A DNA stretch of 64,000 nucleotides from contig NZ_FPEI01000005.1 of assembly GCF_900117415.1 (NCBI RefSeq), positions 124,001 through 188,000 of the forward strand, written 5' to 3'. Position 1 is the first letter of the stretch, and every line of letters begins with the position of its first letter. Origin of the DNA: Hyphomicrobium sp. CS1BSMeth3 (GTDB lineage: Bacteria > Pseudomonadota > Alphaproteobacteria > Rhizobiales > Hyphomicrobiaceae). Of this stretch, positions 51,292 to 61,834 are shown piece after piece. Under the pieces are notes generated by a model. The model did not search any database. It was not told where the DNA came from and saw only the letters and a program-made list of their open reading frames with translations. The position numbers and the translations under genes were made by a program.

Positions 51292-52572
51292 ATGGAATCG
51301 TTGATCGCCAAACTCGGCCTGGCGCTTGCCATTGGGTTGCTGGTTGGCCTGGAGCGAGGCTGGCGCGAGCGTGACGCACCGGACGGCGCACGGACAGCCG
51401 GCATTCGCACTTACGCTATCACGGGACTGCTGGGTGGCCTGTTCGCCGCGCTCGCTCGCAGCCTCGAGGCGCCCTCGCTGCTGATCGCAGGCCTCCTCGC
51501 CTTCACTGCGGTGTTCGCCTGGTACAAGAGTCGCGAAGCCATCCACGATGCAGACTTTAGTGTGACTGGCGTCGTCGCCGGGATAGGTGTCTTTGTGCTC
51601 GGCGCGCTGGCGGTTGTCGGCGATCAGCGCGCCGCCGCCGCAAGCGGCACGGCGCTCGCGGTCCTTCTCGCCAGCCGCGATCTTCTTCACGGGCTGCTGA
51701 GACGTATCTCCTGGTTGGAGCTGCGTGCCTCGCTGGTGCTCGCGGTGATGACGGCGATCGTCCTTCCGCTCCTTCCGTCGCAGGCGATTGATCCCTGGGG
51801 CGGCTTCAACCCGCGGCAGGTCTGGATCTTCGCAGTTCTTACCGCCGCGATCTCGTTTCTCGGCTACATCGCCGTACGTGTCCTCGGCACTACGCGTGGC
51901 GCCCTGCTCGGCGGATTGGCGGGCGCAGTCGTCTCGTCCACCGCTGTCACCCTTGCGCTGGCGCGCACGGCAGCCGCAGGCGGCAATCCATGGCCCCTTG
52001 CAGGAGCCGCTACGCTCGCTGCCGCCGTCTCCGTGCTACGCGTCACCGGCATTGTCGCCATTGTCGCACCCTCGGTTCTGGGAGTCGTGGGCCTTGCCAT
52101 TCTGTCTGCAGTCGCCGGCTTGGCGGTTTGTGGCGGCCTTTACCTCACGCGCGGTCGCTTGGCTGGCGACGGTGACAGCTCCCTTCGAAATCCTTTTGAG
52201 CTCGGGGCGCTGCTGATCTTCGCGATGCTGTTCGCCACAGTCTCGACCATCAGCGCGGCGGCCGCCTCGGGCCAATCGGCAGGGATGGTAGTGACCTCGG
52301 CGGTCTCCGGCATCTTCGATATCGACGTTGCGGTTCTGAGCGCCCTGCGGCTTCTCGGATCGTCAGCCGATACGGAGGCGGTGGGCCATGCCGTCTTGAT
52401 CGCGCTCGCGACTAACGCCGCAGGGCGCCTTGTCGTTGCCGCCGCCACTGGGCCCATCCGCTTTTGGCTTCCGCTCTTGGGGGCCTCCGTCGTAGCGGGC
52501 GCTGCCGGATTTGCGGCCTTTTTTGCGCTGCCTCACTTCACTTGGCCAGGAGCGACACTGATCCTCGGCTGA
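51292..52572 (+). CDS. MgtC/SapB-family membrane protein with DUF4010
   Basis: About 426 residues, all hydrophobic helices: an N-terminal MgtC-like segment (KLGLALAIGLLVGLERGWRE, AGIRTYAITGLLGGLFAAL) then a DUF4010 half (LRASLVLAVMTAIVLPLLP, LTAAISFLGYIAVRVLGTTR). MgtC proteins aid growth at low Mg2+ and modulate the ATP synthase in pathogens; this longer type is uncharacterised. The ATG at 51292 lies behind GGGAG. It is 88 bases after the AMP-phosphorylase gene and could share its transcript. Confidence 0.85.
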   Translation: MESLIAKLGLALAIGLLVGLERGWRERDAPDGARTAGIRTYAITGLLGGLFAALARSLEAPSLLIAGLLAFTAVFAWYKSREAIHDADFSVTGVVAGIGVFVLGALAVVGDQRAAAASGTALAVLLASRDLLHGLLRRISWLELRASLVLAVMTAIVLPLLPSQAIDPWGGFNPRQVWIFAVLTAAISFLGYIAVRVLGTTRGALLGGLAGAVVSSTAVTLALARTAAAGGNPWPLAGAATLAAAVSVLRVTGIVAIVAPSVLGVVGLAILSAVAGLAVCGGLYLTRGRLAGDGDSSLRNPFELGALLIFAMLFATVSTISAAAASGQSAGMVVTSAVSGIFDIDVAVLSALRLLGSSADTEAVGHAVLIALATNAAGRLVVAAATGPIRFWLPLLGASVVAGAAGFAAFFALPHFTWPGATLILG

Positions 52573-52721
52573 TGCTCTAGCGGCACTGAACGCTCCCGCG
52601 TGATCACGTCAGGGCGCGGAGGGTCTTCTTGCGCCACATCAGCGCCAGCAGATAGACGGACATAACTGCGCCGTCGGCGTTGTAGACATTGTGCGATCTG
52701 ACAAAAGCGTTGGTCTGCAGC

Positions 52722-53158
52722 TCACTGTGGCGCTTCATCGATGGCGCCGCGCGTGCGTCGCGGCTTCGCGACCTCCCCTTGCTCAAGATCCGCGAGTATT
52801 GGGCAGTCGGGCCGATGGTCTCCCGAGCAGCTCGAAGCCAGATGCTGCAGCGTCGCCGCCATTCCCTCCATCGCATGGATCCGGCGGCGCAGGTCGGCGA
52901 TGCGTGCGAGCGCGATTCGCTTTACATCGGCGCTCTGTCGACTGCGGTCTCGCCAGAGCTGCAGCAGCTCCTCGATCTCTACTATCGAGAAGCCGAGATC
53001 GCGCGCGCGTCGCACGAAACGAAGCATGTGGACATCATTCGCCGAATAGTCGCGATAGCCCCCCGCCGTCCTGCCCGCCTTGGGGATCAGGCCACTCTGC
53101 TCATAGTACCGGATCATCTTGGCGCTCACGCCTGAAGCGCGCGCCGCGTCGCCGATGT

Positions 53159-53162
<4 letters not shown>
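52722..53162 (-). CDS. cueR: Cu(I)-responsive MerR regulator CueR
   Basis: 146 residues: a winged-helix HTH ([20 protein letters not shown]), dimer helix ([20 protein letters not shown]) and the metal loop [14 protein letters not shown], with the two Cys of CueR. It activates copper export genes on Cu(I) or Ag(I). It starts with a GTG and overlaps the copA stop by four bases (GTGA), so it is translated with copA and its level follows copA. It likely binds the paired sites at 55759 and 55808. The truncated MerR gene at 13282 is a relative. Confidence 0.93.
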
Positions 53163-55711
<2,549 letters not shown>

Positions 55712-55758
55712 GGCGATGTTCTTTCGCAACTGATGTTCATCTGAAGCGAAAGGTGGGG

Positions 55759-55782
55759 CTTCCAGCCGTGGGAAGGTCAAGG
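55759..55782 (-). promoter_or_regulatory. CueR-type operator/promoter for copA
   Basis: CTTCCAGCCGTGGGAAGGTC; on the minus strand it reads TTGACCTTCCCACGGCTGG, a -35-like TTGACC overlapping the CueR-like dyad (CCTTCC...GGAA), pointing toward copA. It is nearly a mirror copy of the site at 55808. Confidence 0.65.
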
Positions 55783-55807
55783 CCAAAAAAAAAGATCTCA
55801 CTACCTC

Positions 55808-55830
55808 TTGACCTTCCCACGCTGGAAACC
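55808..55830 (+). promoter_or_regulatory. CueR-type operator/promoter for copZ
   Basis: TTGACCTTCCCACGCTGGAA, a -35-like TTGACC with the CCTTCC...GGAA dyad, pointing toward copZ (48 bases to its ATG). With the site at 55759 it forms back-to-back promoters, so copA and copZ are likely induced together by copper. The -10 is not obvious. Confidence 0.65.
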
Positions 55831-55877
55831 GCCATCTGGATGGGCATGAGAGACATGAGAGACAAGAGGAGATCCTC

Positions 55878-56075
55878 ATGCAGTTCCACATCAAGAACAT
55901 GACCTGCGGCGGCTGCGCCCGAAGCGTCACCAAGGCGATCCAGAGCGTGGACGCCCAGGCAAAGGTGACCATCGATACAAAGGCCCGGAAGGTAGACGTG
56001 GCCTCTCAGCGCCCGCGCGCCGACTTCGAAGCGGCGTTGCAGCGCGCCGGCTACACTGCGGCGGCCGCTGCCTGA
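55878..56075 (+). CDS. copZ: Copper chaperone CopZ (HMA domain)
   Basis: 65 residues, one HMA domain: [20 protein letters not shown], Cu-binding CxxC in TCGGC, then [18 protein letters not shown]. It carries Cu(I) in the cytosol to CopA. Ribosome site AGGAGATC lies just upstream of the ATG. It is followed by a strong stem-loop at 56082. Confidence 0.92.
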   Translation: MQFHIKNMTCGGCARSVTKAIQSVDAQAKVTIDTKARKVDVASQRPRADFEAALQRAGYTAAAAA

Positions 56076-56081
56076 GTTCGC

Positions 56082-56120
56082 GAATGGCGCAGGCCAAGTG
56101 ATAGTTGGCCTGCGCCATTC
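56082..56120 (+). terminator. Strong stem-loop after copZ
   Basis: GAATGGCGCAGGCCAA pairs exactly with TTGGCCTGCGCCATTC (16 bp) around a 7-base loop, beginning six bases after the copZ stop. There is no long T-run (CCTCTGTC follows). It may end copZ transcription or mark a repeat end. Confidence 0.6.
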
Positions 56121-56312
56121 CTCTGTCTGCCATCTATCTGTGGGCGGTAGCTCTGGCTCCGGGAGAGAGAGACTTTCTCGGAACCTGATGATCATCAGCC
56201 GGTTCCGCGACGGCGCGAGGCGGCCGCTTGCACGAAACGTTTGTTGCTGCTGCGCGTTTCTTCTCTTGCGCCGGCAGAACCTAGTAGAACTCGACCAAGA
56301 GGTAGTGGCTCA

Positions 56313-56801
56313 ATGAAGGAAGCATCTCATAGTCATCAACAACAGAGCCATTCCCGCGGGTACGCATATGCGATGCTCGGCTTGAACATGCTGCTTAGCC
56401 TGATGGTCATGTACCTCGTAATGTACACGATGATCGATGACTGGGGCGACTATCGTAATAACCTGAACATGCTCTACATGGCACTCACCATGTGGGCACC
56501 GATGGGCATCTTGATGATGGCGACAATGGCCGGAATGTATCGTGATACCCGCACGAATATGGCCCTCTACTTTGTCTTCGCCTTACTCACCCTCGGCTCG
56601 CTCTGGGCGACTCGGAGTCAAGCGCTGATCGATGACCGCCAGTTCATCCAATCTATGATACCGCACCATTCGGGTGCGATCTTGATGTGCCGTGAAGCCA
56701 AACTTCGGGATCCAGAGTTGGTCAAACTCTGTCAGGAAATCTCGCAGGGGCAGCGGCGTGAGATCGAGCAGATGAACACGATCGCTGCACGCCTCCGCTA
56801 G
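56313..56801 (+). CDS. DUF305 family membrane protein
   Basis: 162 residues. A His/Ser/Gln-rich N-terminus (HSHQQQSHSRG), three helices (MLGLNMLLSLMVMYLVMYTM, LNMLYMALTMWAPMGILMMA, ALYFVFALLTLGSLWA), then the DUF305 signature FIQSMIPHHSGAILMCREAK and ISQGQRREIEQMNTI. DUF305 proteins occur with copper genes and resemble ferritin-like helix bundles; function is not settled. The many Met in the membrane part may bind Cu. Confidence 0.82.
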   Translation: MKEASHSHQQQSHSRGYAYAMLGLNMLLSLMVMYLVMYTMIDDWGDYRNNLNMLYMALTMWAPMGILMMATMAGMYRDTRTNMALYFVFALLTLGSLWATRSQALIDDRQFIQSMIPHHSGAILMCREAKLRDPELVKLCQEISQGQRREIEQMNTIAARLR

Positions 56802-57021
56802 CGAGCGGCCGGTTCTCCGGGTCCGTCAAGATGTTCCTGTCGGTCAGACAGCTACCGTACAAGGTCAGCTCGAATCGTCGCCTGCTCGTGTCGTGCTCAG
56901 TGCGGATCTGCATTCCCTGCAGTTAAGAAATTGCCGGCGAGAAACTTTTAACGGGGCGTGACGCTGCTAGGTTCGGTTACATCCGGTTGCCGAGCATTGA
57001 TCGCCGTGCCGACCGAACCCG

Positions 57022-57052
57022 GGTACAGAGGTTTGCCCAGGTACAGAGGTTT
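57022..57052. repeat. Tandem 13-bp repeat
   Basis: GGTACAGAGGTTT occurs twice, 18 bases apart. It lies in the gene-poor stretch 56802-57080, where no other feature was found. Confidence 0.5.
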
Positions 57053-57079
57053 AACGGCACGTGAGCGATAACTCGCAAG

Positions 57080-57175
57080 CTAGTGGCCGCGCGTGTGGTG
57101 CATGTCGGGCACGTGCGGATGTTTGTGCTTCAACCGCTCATGCCGGTCCCAGTGTGTATGAGGCTCGCCCGGAGC
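57080..57175 (-). pseudogene. Relic of the His-rich tail of an EamA transporter
   Basis: The minus strand gives GEPHTHWDRHERLKHKHPHV then PDMHHTRGH and a stop, which matches GEPHSHRHRHKRLSHTHPHV and PDMHHTHGH at the end of the EamA gene at 57562. Only about 95 bases are preserved; the body of the gene is missing. Confidence 0.75.
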
Positions 57176-57185
57176 GGCAAGCGGG

Positions 57186-57413
57186 GCAGAGCGACAGGCC
57201 GCGTACCGGCGGAGACACCTCGGCGAGATCGACAGTGCGCGCTTGAACATGATTGTCTCGACCGCAGCAAAGCGTGCGCTCGAGAGGTTGGCGACGCGTT
57301 ACGCAGTAACGCAACGAGAGATGTTGCAGAGAACAGTCGAGGAGGCGGAGCGGACAGCCACCTGCGATCTCTCAAGTTCCGAGCTGCGCCGTTACTATGG
57401 GGCGACACGTTGA
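57186..57413 (+). pseudogene. 5'-truncated DNA-binding-type small protein
   Basis: In frame to the TGA at 57411 the segment reads AERQAAYRRRHLGEIDSARL, NMIVSTAAKRALERLATRYA, VTQREMLQRTVEEAERTAT, then LSSSELRRYYGATR. This looks like the C-terminal part of a small ribbon-helix/HTH-type DNA-binding protein often seen on mobile elements. The frame lacks a proper start: the only ATG (57249) is internal to the domain, and it is cut at the EamA relic. It may still be expressed from that ATG as a 54-residue peptide. Confidence 0.5.
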
Positions 57414-57561
57414 GGGCTTGCTGTACTCACTCTCGCGCATCCCCGCTGCCGCGTCACTTAATGGCAGTGGTACCTGGCACGGACCTCAATGTGCGTGTGC
57501 GGCCCAAACGAAAATAGCGCTTAGATCGTCGCGGATAATGGCCGACTATCGACACCATCCA

Positions 57562-58617
57562 TCAATGCCCATGAGTATGATGCATGTCGGGAACGTGCGG
57601 ATGAGTATGGCTCAGCCGCTTGTGCCGGTGGCGGTGTGAGTGCGGCTCGCCCGGCGGATCGTCGACAGAATGCTCGTGCCGATGGTGTTCGTCGTGAACA
57701 TGCAGGTGCTCGTGCTCCAACGGCTCATGCACGTGCTCATGCTCGTGCATCTCCGTGACATGCAGCCAAACTCCTATGGCCATAAGCGCCCCCGCAGCCG
57801 CGAATTGAATCGTCAGCGGCTCACTTAGAACGATGACCGAGACGACTGCGCCGAGAAATGGTGCGGTCGAGAAGTATGCGCCTGTGCGCGCCGTTCCCAG
57901 ATATCTTAGAGCTCGGACGAACAGCGCCAAGCTGATGCCGTACCCGATGAAGCCGACGATGCCGGCGACGACCGAGGCACTGAGTGTGGGGAGGCTGCTG
58001 CCGATCGCCAGTCCGAGTAGCAGGTTGACCGGGCCGGCCACGAGCCCCTTGATTTGGACAATCTGTAGCGGATCGGCGAGCGACACTTTTCGCGTGAGGT
58101 TATTGTCGATACCCCACGCCAGACATGCTCCCACGATGAGAAGCGGCCCGAGCAGGCTGGAAGCCGAGGGCCCACCCGACCACGCCAGGACGATGGCTCC
58201 GCTGACAAGGAACGCCATGCCAACGGCGATGCGCCGATCGAAGCTCTCGCGAAACACAAACCAAGCCAGCAGCGCCGTCGCAACCCCTTCGAGGGTCAAG
58301 AGAAGTGAGGCGGTCGACGCGTCTGTTCGTGAAAGCCCTGCCATCAGGAGCACTGGCCCGGCTACACCGCCAGCTGCGATCGCTCCGGCAAGCCACGGTA
58401 AGTCGTGTCTCTGCAATGGCGCTTCCGCAAGACCGGCATTAGGGAACGCATAACGGGTGACGTGCCGCAACAGACCGACGCCGATACCGGCGCCGCAGTA
58501 AAGCAACCCGGCGAGAACGGCAGGATCGATCGTTCCGAGAAGCAGCTTCGCAGCAGGTGTCGACACGCCGAAGAGGGCAGCCGAGATCAGAGCAAGGACG
58601 ACAGCATGATGGTTCAT
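57562..58617 (-). CDS. EamA/DMT-family transporter with His-rich tail
   Basis: 351 residues. Ten hydrophobic helices in two EamA repeats (AVVLALISAALFGVSTPAAK and SVVAGIVGFIGYGISLALFV). After residue 285 comes a long His/Glu tail (MHEHEHVHEPLEHEHLHVHD, then EHHRHEHSVDD and HPHVPDMHHTHGH), with about 20 His. EamA/RhaT-type carriers move metabolites; the tail suggests metal binding. Its 3' end is duplicated as a relic at 57080. It diverges from the NicO gene, so both may be metal responsive. Confidence 0.85.
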   Translation of the reverse strand: MNHHAVVLALISAALFGVSTPAAKLLLGTIDPAVLAGLLYCGAGIGVGLLRHVTRYAFPNAGLAEAPLQRHDLPWLAGAIAAGGVAGPVLLMAGLSRTDASTASLLLTLEGVATALLAWFVFRESFDRRIAVGMAFLVSGAIVLAWSGGPSASSLLGPLLIVGACLAWGIDNNLTRKVSLADPLQIVQIKGLVAGPVNLLLGLAIGSSLPTLSASVVAGIVGFIGYGISLALFVRALRYLGTARTGAYFSTAPFLGAVVSVIVLSEPLTIQFAAAGALMAIGVWLHVTEMHEHEHVHEPLEHEHLHVHDEHHRHEHSVDDPPGEPHSHRHRHKRLSHTHPHVPDMHHTHGH

Positions 58618-58685
58618 AGGGTAAGGCTAACCACTCTTTGCGGCATCGACCAGCCGCATAGGATGGAGGCAATCGAAACGCACAT

Positions 58686-59399
58686 ATGCCGGACTGGCTC
58701 ATTGTTCTGCTAGCCCAAGCACAGGGCGGTATCATGCGCGGCTTAGCCAACGAAGTGCGTGCAGGCGGCGTTGGCGGCTTGGGCTTAGCATTTGCTCTTG
58801 GAGCACTTCACGCGCTCACGCCAGGCCATGGGAAGGCGGCGTTGGTTGCATATTTTCTCGGCCGCGAGGGCAGCCTTGCGACCGGCTTGCGCGTCGCCTT
58901 ATCGGCTTCCTTGCTCCATGTCGTGTCCGGCTTCCTTGCTTTTCTGGCGCTGACGTTTGTCATCGGGCAGCGCGTGTCGCTGTCGGGACGCAGTTCGCCG
59001 TGGTTCACAATCTTCGGCTATGGCCTGATCGTATTTGCTGGGCTGATTATGCTGTGGCAGAGCCTCCGACATAGTCACGAGCATCACCATCACCACACCG
59101 GCGCCATCACCCTTGGCATTGGCCTCCTCCCGTGCCCGCTAACCATTTCCGTTCTTGGGTTTGCCTGGATCCAGGGAACTCCGGTGATGGTGGTGCTGGT
59201 TCTCATCTCGCTTACGCTTGGTATCGCAACCACAATCGGCCTCGTTGCCGTAACTGCGATCGCATCGAGGCGGTTGGCCGGCGCGGCTGTAGCTAAGCGC
59301 GTTCACGGCCTCGAACGGTGGGCGCGCGTGCTTCAGGGGCTTGCCGGAGCGGCCATCGTCTTCATCGGATTTTACACATTGATCAACGCTTTAGCTTGA
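58686..59399 (+). CDS. NicO/RcnA-family nickel/cobalt transporter
   Basis: 237 residues. GGLGLAFALGALHALTPGHG with GKAALVAYFLG and the His tract HSHEHHHHHTGAITLGIGLL place it in the NicO family (RcnA/NixA-like), with six or seven helices. Members either export Ni/Co or import them; the internal His loop favours RcnA-type export. It is divergent from the EamA gene and followed by the His-rich exported protein at 59470. Confidence 0.88.
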   Translation: MPDWLIVLLAQAQGGIMRGLANEVRAGGVGGLGLAFALGALHALTPGHGKAALVAYFLGREGSLATGLRVALSASLLHVVSGFLAFLALTFVIGQRVSLSGRSSPWFTIFGYGLIVFAGLIMLWQSLRHSHEHHHHHTGAITLGIGLLPCPLTISVLGFAWIQGTPVMVVLVLISLTLGIATTIGLVAVTAIASRRLAGAAVAKRVHGLERWARVLQGLAGAAIVFIGFYTLINALA

Positions 59400-59469
59400 A
59401 ATATCAGCAGCATCCCGTCTTGTCTTGGACGCTTTTGGGAGCCCACCCCCTCATCCGCATGATTTGACG

Positions 59470-59937
59470 ATGGCCACGGGCTCTGCCATTTACACGCAGA
59501 TGGAGGCAAAGAGTTTGCTCGCTGCGCCACGATACAAGGGTTGGCAATTTCTCACCACGCTGCGGCCGGTGATCGCAATCCTTTTGGTCGCGCTCATGGC
59601 TGGCAATGCCATCGCAGGCTCATTTTCCGGGATCGTGCATAGCCATGCGGTGGAGGATGGCGGTCTCCACCATCTTCACGACAGCAGCTACCACCATCAT
59701 GATCACAATGGAGGTGCACGTCCAGCCGCCGATATGAATGGCGACGGTGCGTCAAATGCAGACGCAAGCGGAGATCAGGGCAAACTCCACGAGCATGGAC
59801 CGATTATTGCGCTCGGACTGACCTCTACCCCTGCGTTTAATGTCCCGGCTTCGCGAGCCACTTGGGCACTGCCAAGTCCGGATTCTCTCGTATTGGATCG
59901 ACGTTTGGCTTCCGATCGACCTCCCAGAGCGGCGTGA
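59470..59937 (+). CDS. His-rich exported protein, unknown family
   Basis: 155 residues. Signal/membrane segment (LRPVIAILLVALMAGNAIAG), then a His tract (HSHAVEDGGLHHLHDSSYHH followed by HDHNGG), a short HEHGP motif and a polar C-terminus. It lies 70 bases after NicO on the same strand and probably takes part in metal binding in the periplasm. No known domain was recognised; alternative ATG at 59500. Confidence 0.6.
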   Translation: MATGSAIYTQMEAKSLLAAPRYKGWQFLTTLRPVIAILLVALMAGNAIAGSFSGIVHSHAVEDGGLHHLHDSSYHHHDHNGGARPAADMNGDGASNADASGDQGKLHEHGPIIALGLTSTPAFNVPASRATWALPSPDSLVLDRRLASDRPPRAA

Positions 59938-59994
59938 ACAGGCGCGTAAGCGCCAATTCACGTTTTTTCCGCCACTCTGAGCAGGTCTACGGCC

Positions 59995-60435
59995 ATGTCT
60001 CCTATCGCGAGGCCCGTTCTCGGGCCATCGGAGCGCGCCCTGCGCGCACCTGCCCTGACACTATTGCTAACTCTGACGCCTGCTTCGGCAGCCCTCGCCG
60101 GATCGAACCGCGGATCGGTCTGGATTGTAGCAAACGAGCCGTTATGGGCGCTGCTCAACTTCAACGCTGCAATCGCGCTCTCACCGGAACCAAGCTTCTA
60201 CTTTAACCGTGGGATCGCGCGCGAACGGCTTGGCACCCGCCAGCGCGCCATGGACGACTATACAGAAGCCATTCGCCTAGGGTCGGACTTCGCCTTTGCC
60301 TATCACAGCCGCGGCGTCGAGCTCGAGCAGCAGGACAGTCGCGCGGAAGCAACAGCCGACTTTGAGCACGCGCTGAAGACAGATCCGCGCCTGGCGCCAT
60401 CGCGACAGGCGCTCCAACGCCTTAATCCCCCCTAA
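59995..60435 (+). CDS. TPR-repeat exported protein
   Basis: 146 residues. A leader (LRAPALTLLLTLTPASAALA) is followed by two to three TPR repeats (FNAAIALSPEPSFYFNRGIA, DDYTEAIRLGSDFAFAYHSR and EATADFEHALKTDPRLAPSR). TPR proteins mediate protein contacts; the role here is unknown. There is no clear neighbour link. Confidence 0.7.
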   Translation: MSPIARPVLGPSERALRAPALTLLLTLTPASAALAGSNRGSVWIVANEPLWALLNFNAAIALSPEPSFYFNRGIARERLGTRQRAMDDYTEAIRLGSDFAFAYHSRGVELEQQDSRAEATADFEHALKTDPRLAPSRQALQRLNPP

Positions 60436-60538
60436 TCAACACACCCCGGCGACGGCGCGGCACACCCTTCCTCGCGTGCCGACATCCGCCCGCGCTCAGA
60501 GCTCACACTTCACAGTACGCGTAGCTGAAAGGCCAACA

Positions 60539-61288
60539 ATGCCAACTCTTCATCCACTCCTGACCAAAGTGTTCCAAGGCCCACTCGATCTCAACGGCCC
60601 CGTGCTCGGTCGACTGTTTTATTTATTCGAGTATGCACGATCCTATGTTGAAGAGCGCTGGGAGGCCTTCGATGCCCGCTTCGGCACCGATACGTCGGCG
60701 CCGACCTTTGAGCGCAATCAAAAGACTTCGGTACACTTTTACGTCCCGACGACGGCATCCGTGATCTACGAGATTCTCAATTCCCTTGCGCTGCAGCCGG
60801 GCAAGTTCACGTTCGTCGACATGGGATCGGGCAAGGGCCGAGCAGTACTGATCGCGTCGGAATTTCCTTTCAAGAAGGTCGTCGGCATCGAGCTTTCAGA
60901 GCAGCTCCACCGCACAGCTGAGCAGAATGTTGAGCGCTTCAGACCGGCGTCTCAGAGGTGCACCGCATTCGACCTAAGGTGCATGGATGCACTTGAATAT
61001 TCGTACGGGGACGAACCACTCGTCCTTTTTCTCTTCGATCCGTTCGGGCGCGAGATCCTGAGGGAAGTTATCGCCAATCTTGAAGCGTCGCTGAGATCGA
61101 CACCCCGGGAGGCCTTCCTCGTCTACGTGTATCCGCAGTACGAGGACGTATTGAAGAGCTCTCCGCTTCTTCGCAAGATGAAGGTTGGCGGACCAAAGTG
61201 GCAGCCGTGGAGCCAGTACGTAGTCTATGTCGCATCTGCAGCTGATCGCACACACGAACTTCGTCGCGAGGAGGAGGCGATTGTGTGA
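60539..61288 (+). CDS. Class I SAM-dependent methyltransferase
   Basis: 249 residues from the ATG at 60539 (AAAGG upstream). The SAM site is FVDMGSGKGRAVLIASEFP, then VVGIELSEQLHRTAEQNV, and the DALEYS...LVLFLFDPFG region is motif IV-like. The fold is a class I methyltransferase; the substrate is not readable. An in-frame ATG 63 bases upstream would only extend a leader. Confidence 0.8.
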   Translation: MPTLHPLLTKVFQGPLDLNGPVLGRLFYLFEYARSYVEERWEAFDARFGTDTSAPTFERNQKTSVHFYVPTTASVIYEILNSLALQPGKFTFVDMGSGKGRAVLIASEFPFKKVVGIELSEQLHRTAEQNVERFRPASQRCTAFDLRCMDALEYSYGDEPLVLFLFDPFGREILREVIANLEASLRSTPREAFLVYVYPQYEDVLKSSPLLRKMKVGGPKWQPWSQYVVYVASAADRTHELRREEEAIV

Positions 61289-61834
61289 CTATGCGGGGAG
61301 GTGGGCGTGGTCGGAGTCAACATCGAGATTGCTGCTATGGCGTTCTCTCGGCGCCCACTTCCTGTGTCCGGTTCTAATGGACGCGAGGATTGCGGAGACC
61401 AGAGGTTTCCATGGCCCAGCCGGAAAAAGGATAAACCGAACTCACGTTGATCTCGCAAAACACATAGCGTCATCTGCAACGCCTTCGATCGTATCGCTAT
61501 CGGTGTGGCGCGGCTTACTCAGCGGCAGTCTTCCGGCGTTCTGACCGTCAGCACGTCACCAGACTTCAAGGCCGATCGATGGTGAAGCAGCGCGACAGGG
61601 CATTCATCTCTGCGACATCAGCAATTCCTTGTCTCTATAGGCCCGCGACCGGTGTCAATGCCAGGTTGAGGCAGAGCGCCCGGCCCAGCGGGGACGCAGC
61701 TGCGCTATTCTCAGGAGTAGCCCTTTCGGTGATGGCTAATCCTCGCGAGCAAGCGTTGTTGCCTGCAATGATTGTTCATCATATGTTCTTGGACGCTCAT
61801 TCCGTTATCGGCCGCCTATTTGAGAGGCCGCTTC
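61289..61834. other. Gene-free stretch upstream of the Wadjet locus
   Basis: About 545 bases. Open frames here overlap poorly, have no convincing ribosome sites and no recognisable domain. No tRNA or clear attachment site was seen. It should hold the jetABC promoter, which is not evident from the sequence. Confidence 0.4.

Noticed and set aside
52604-52876. Minus frame ending SVYLLALMWRKKTLRALT after cueR
   Set aside because: The N-terminal part is a shadow of cueR; the last 19 codons have their own ATG but no support as a gene.
57061-57246. Plus frame of 61 codons
   Set aside because: It reads across the EamA relic in the wrong strand and has no ribosome site; the relic and truncated gene explain it better.
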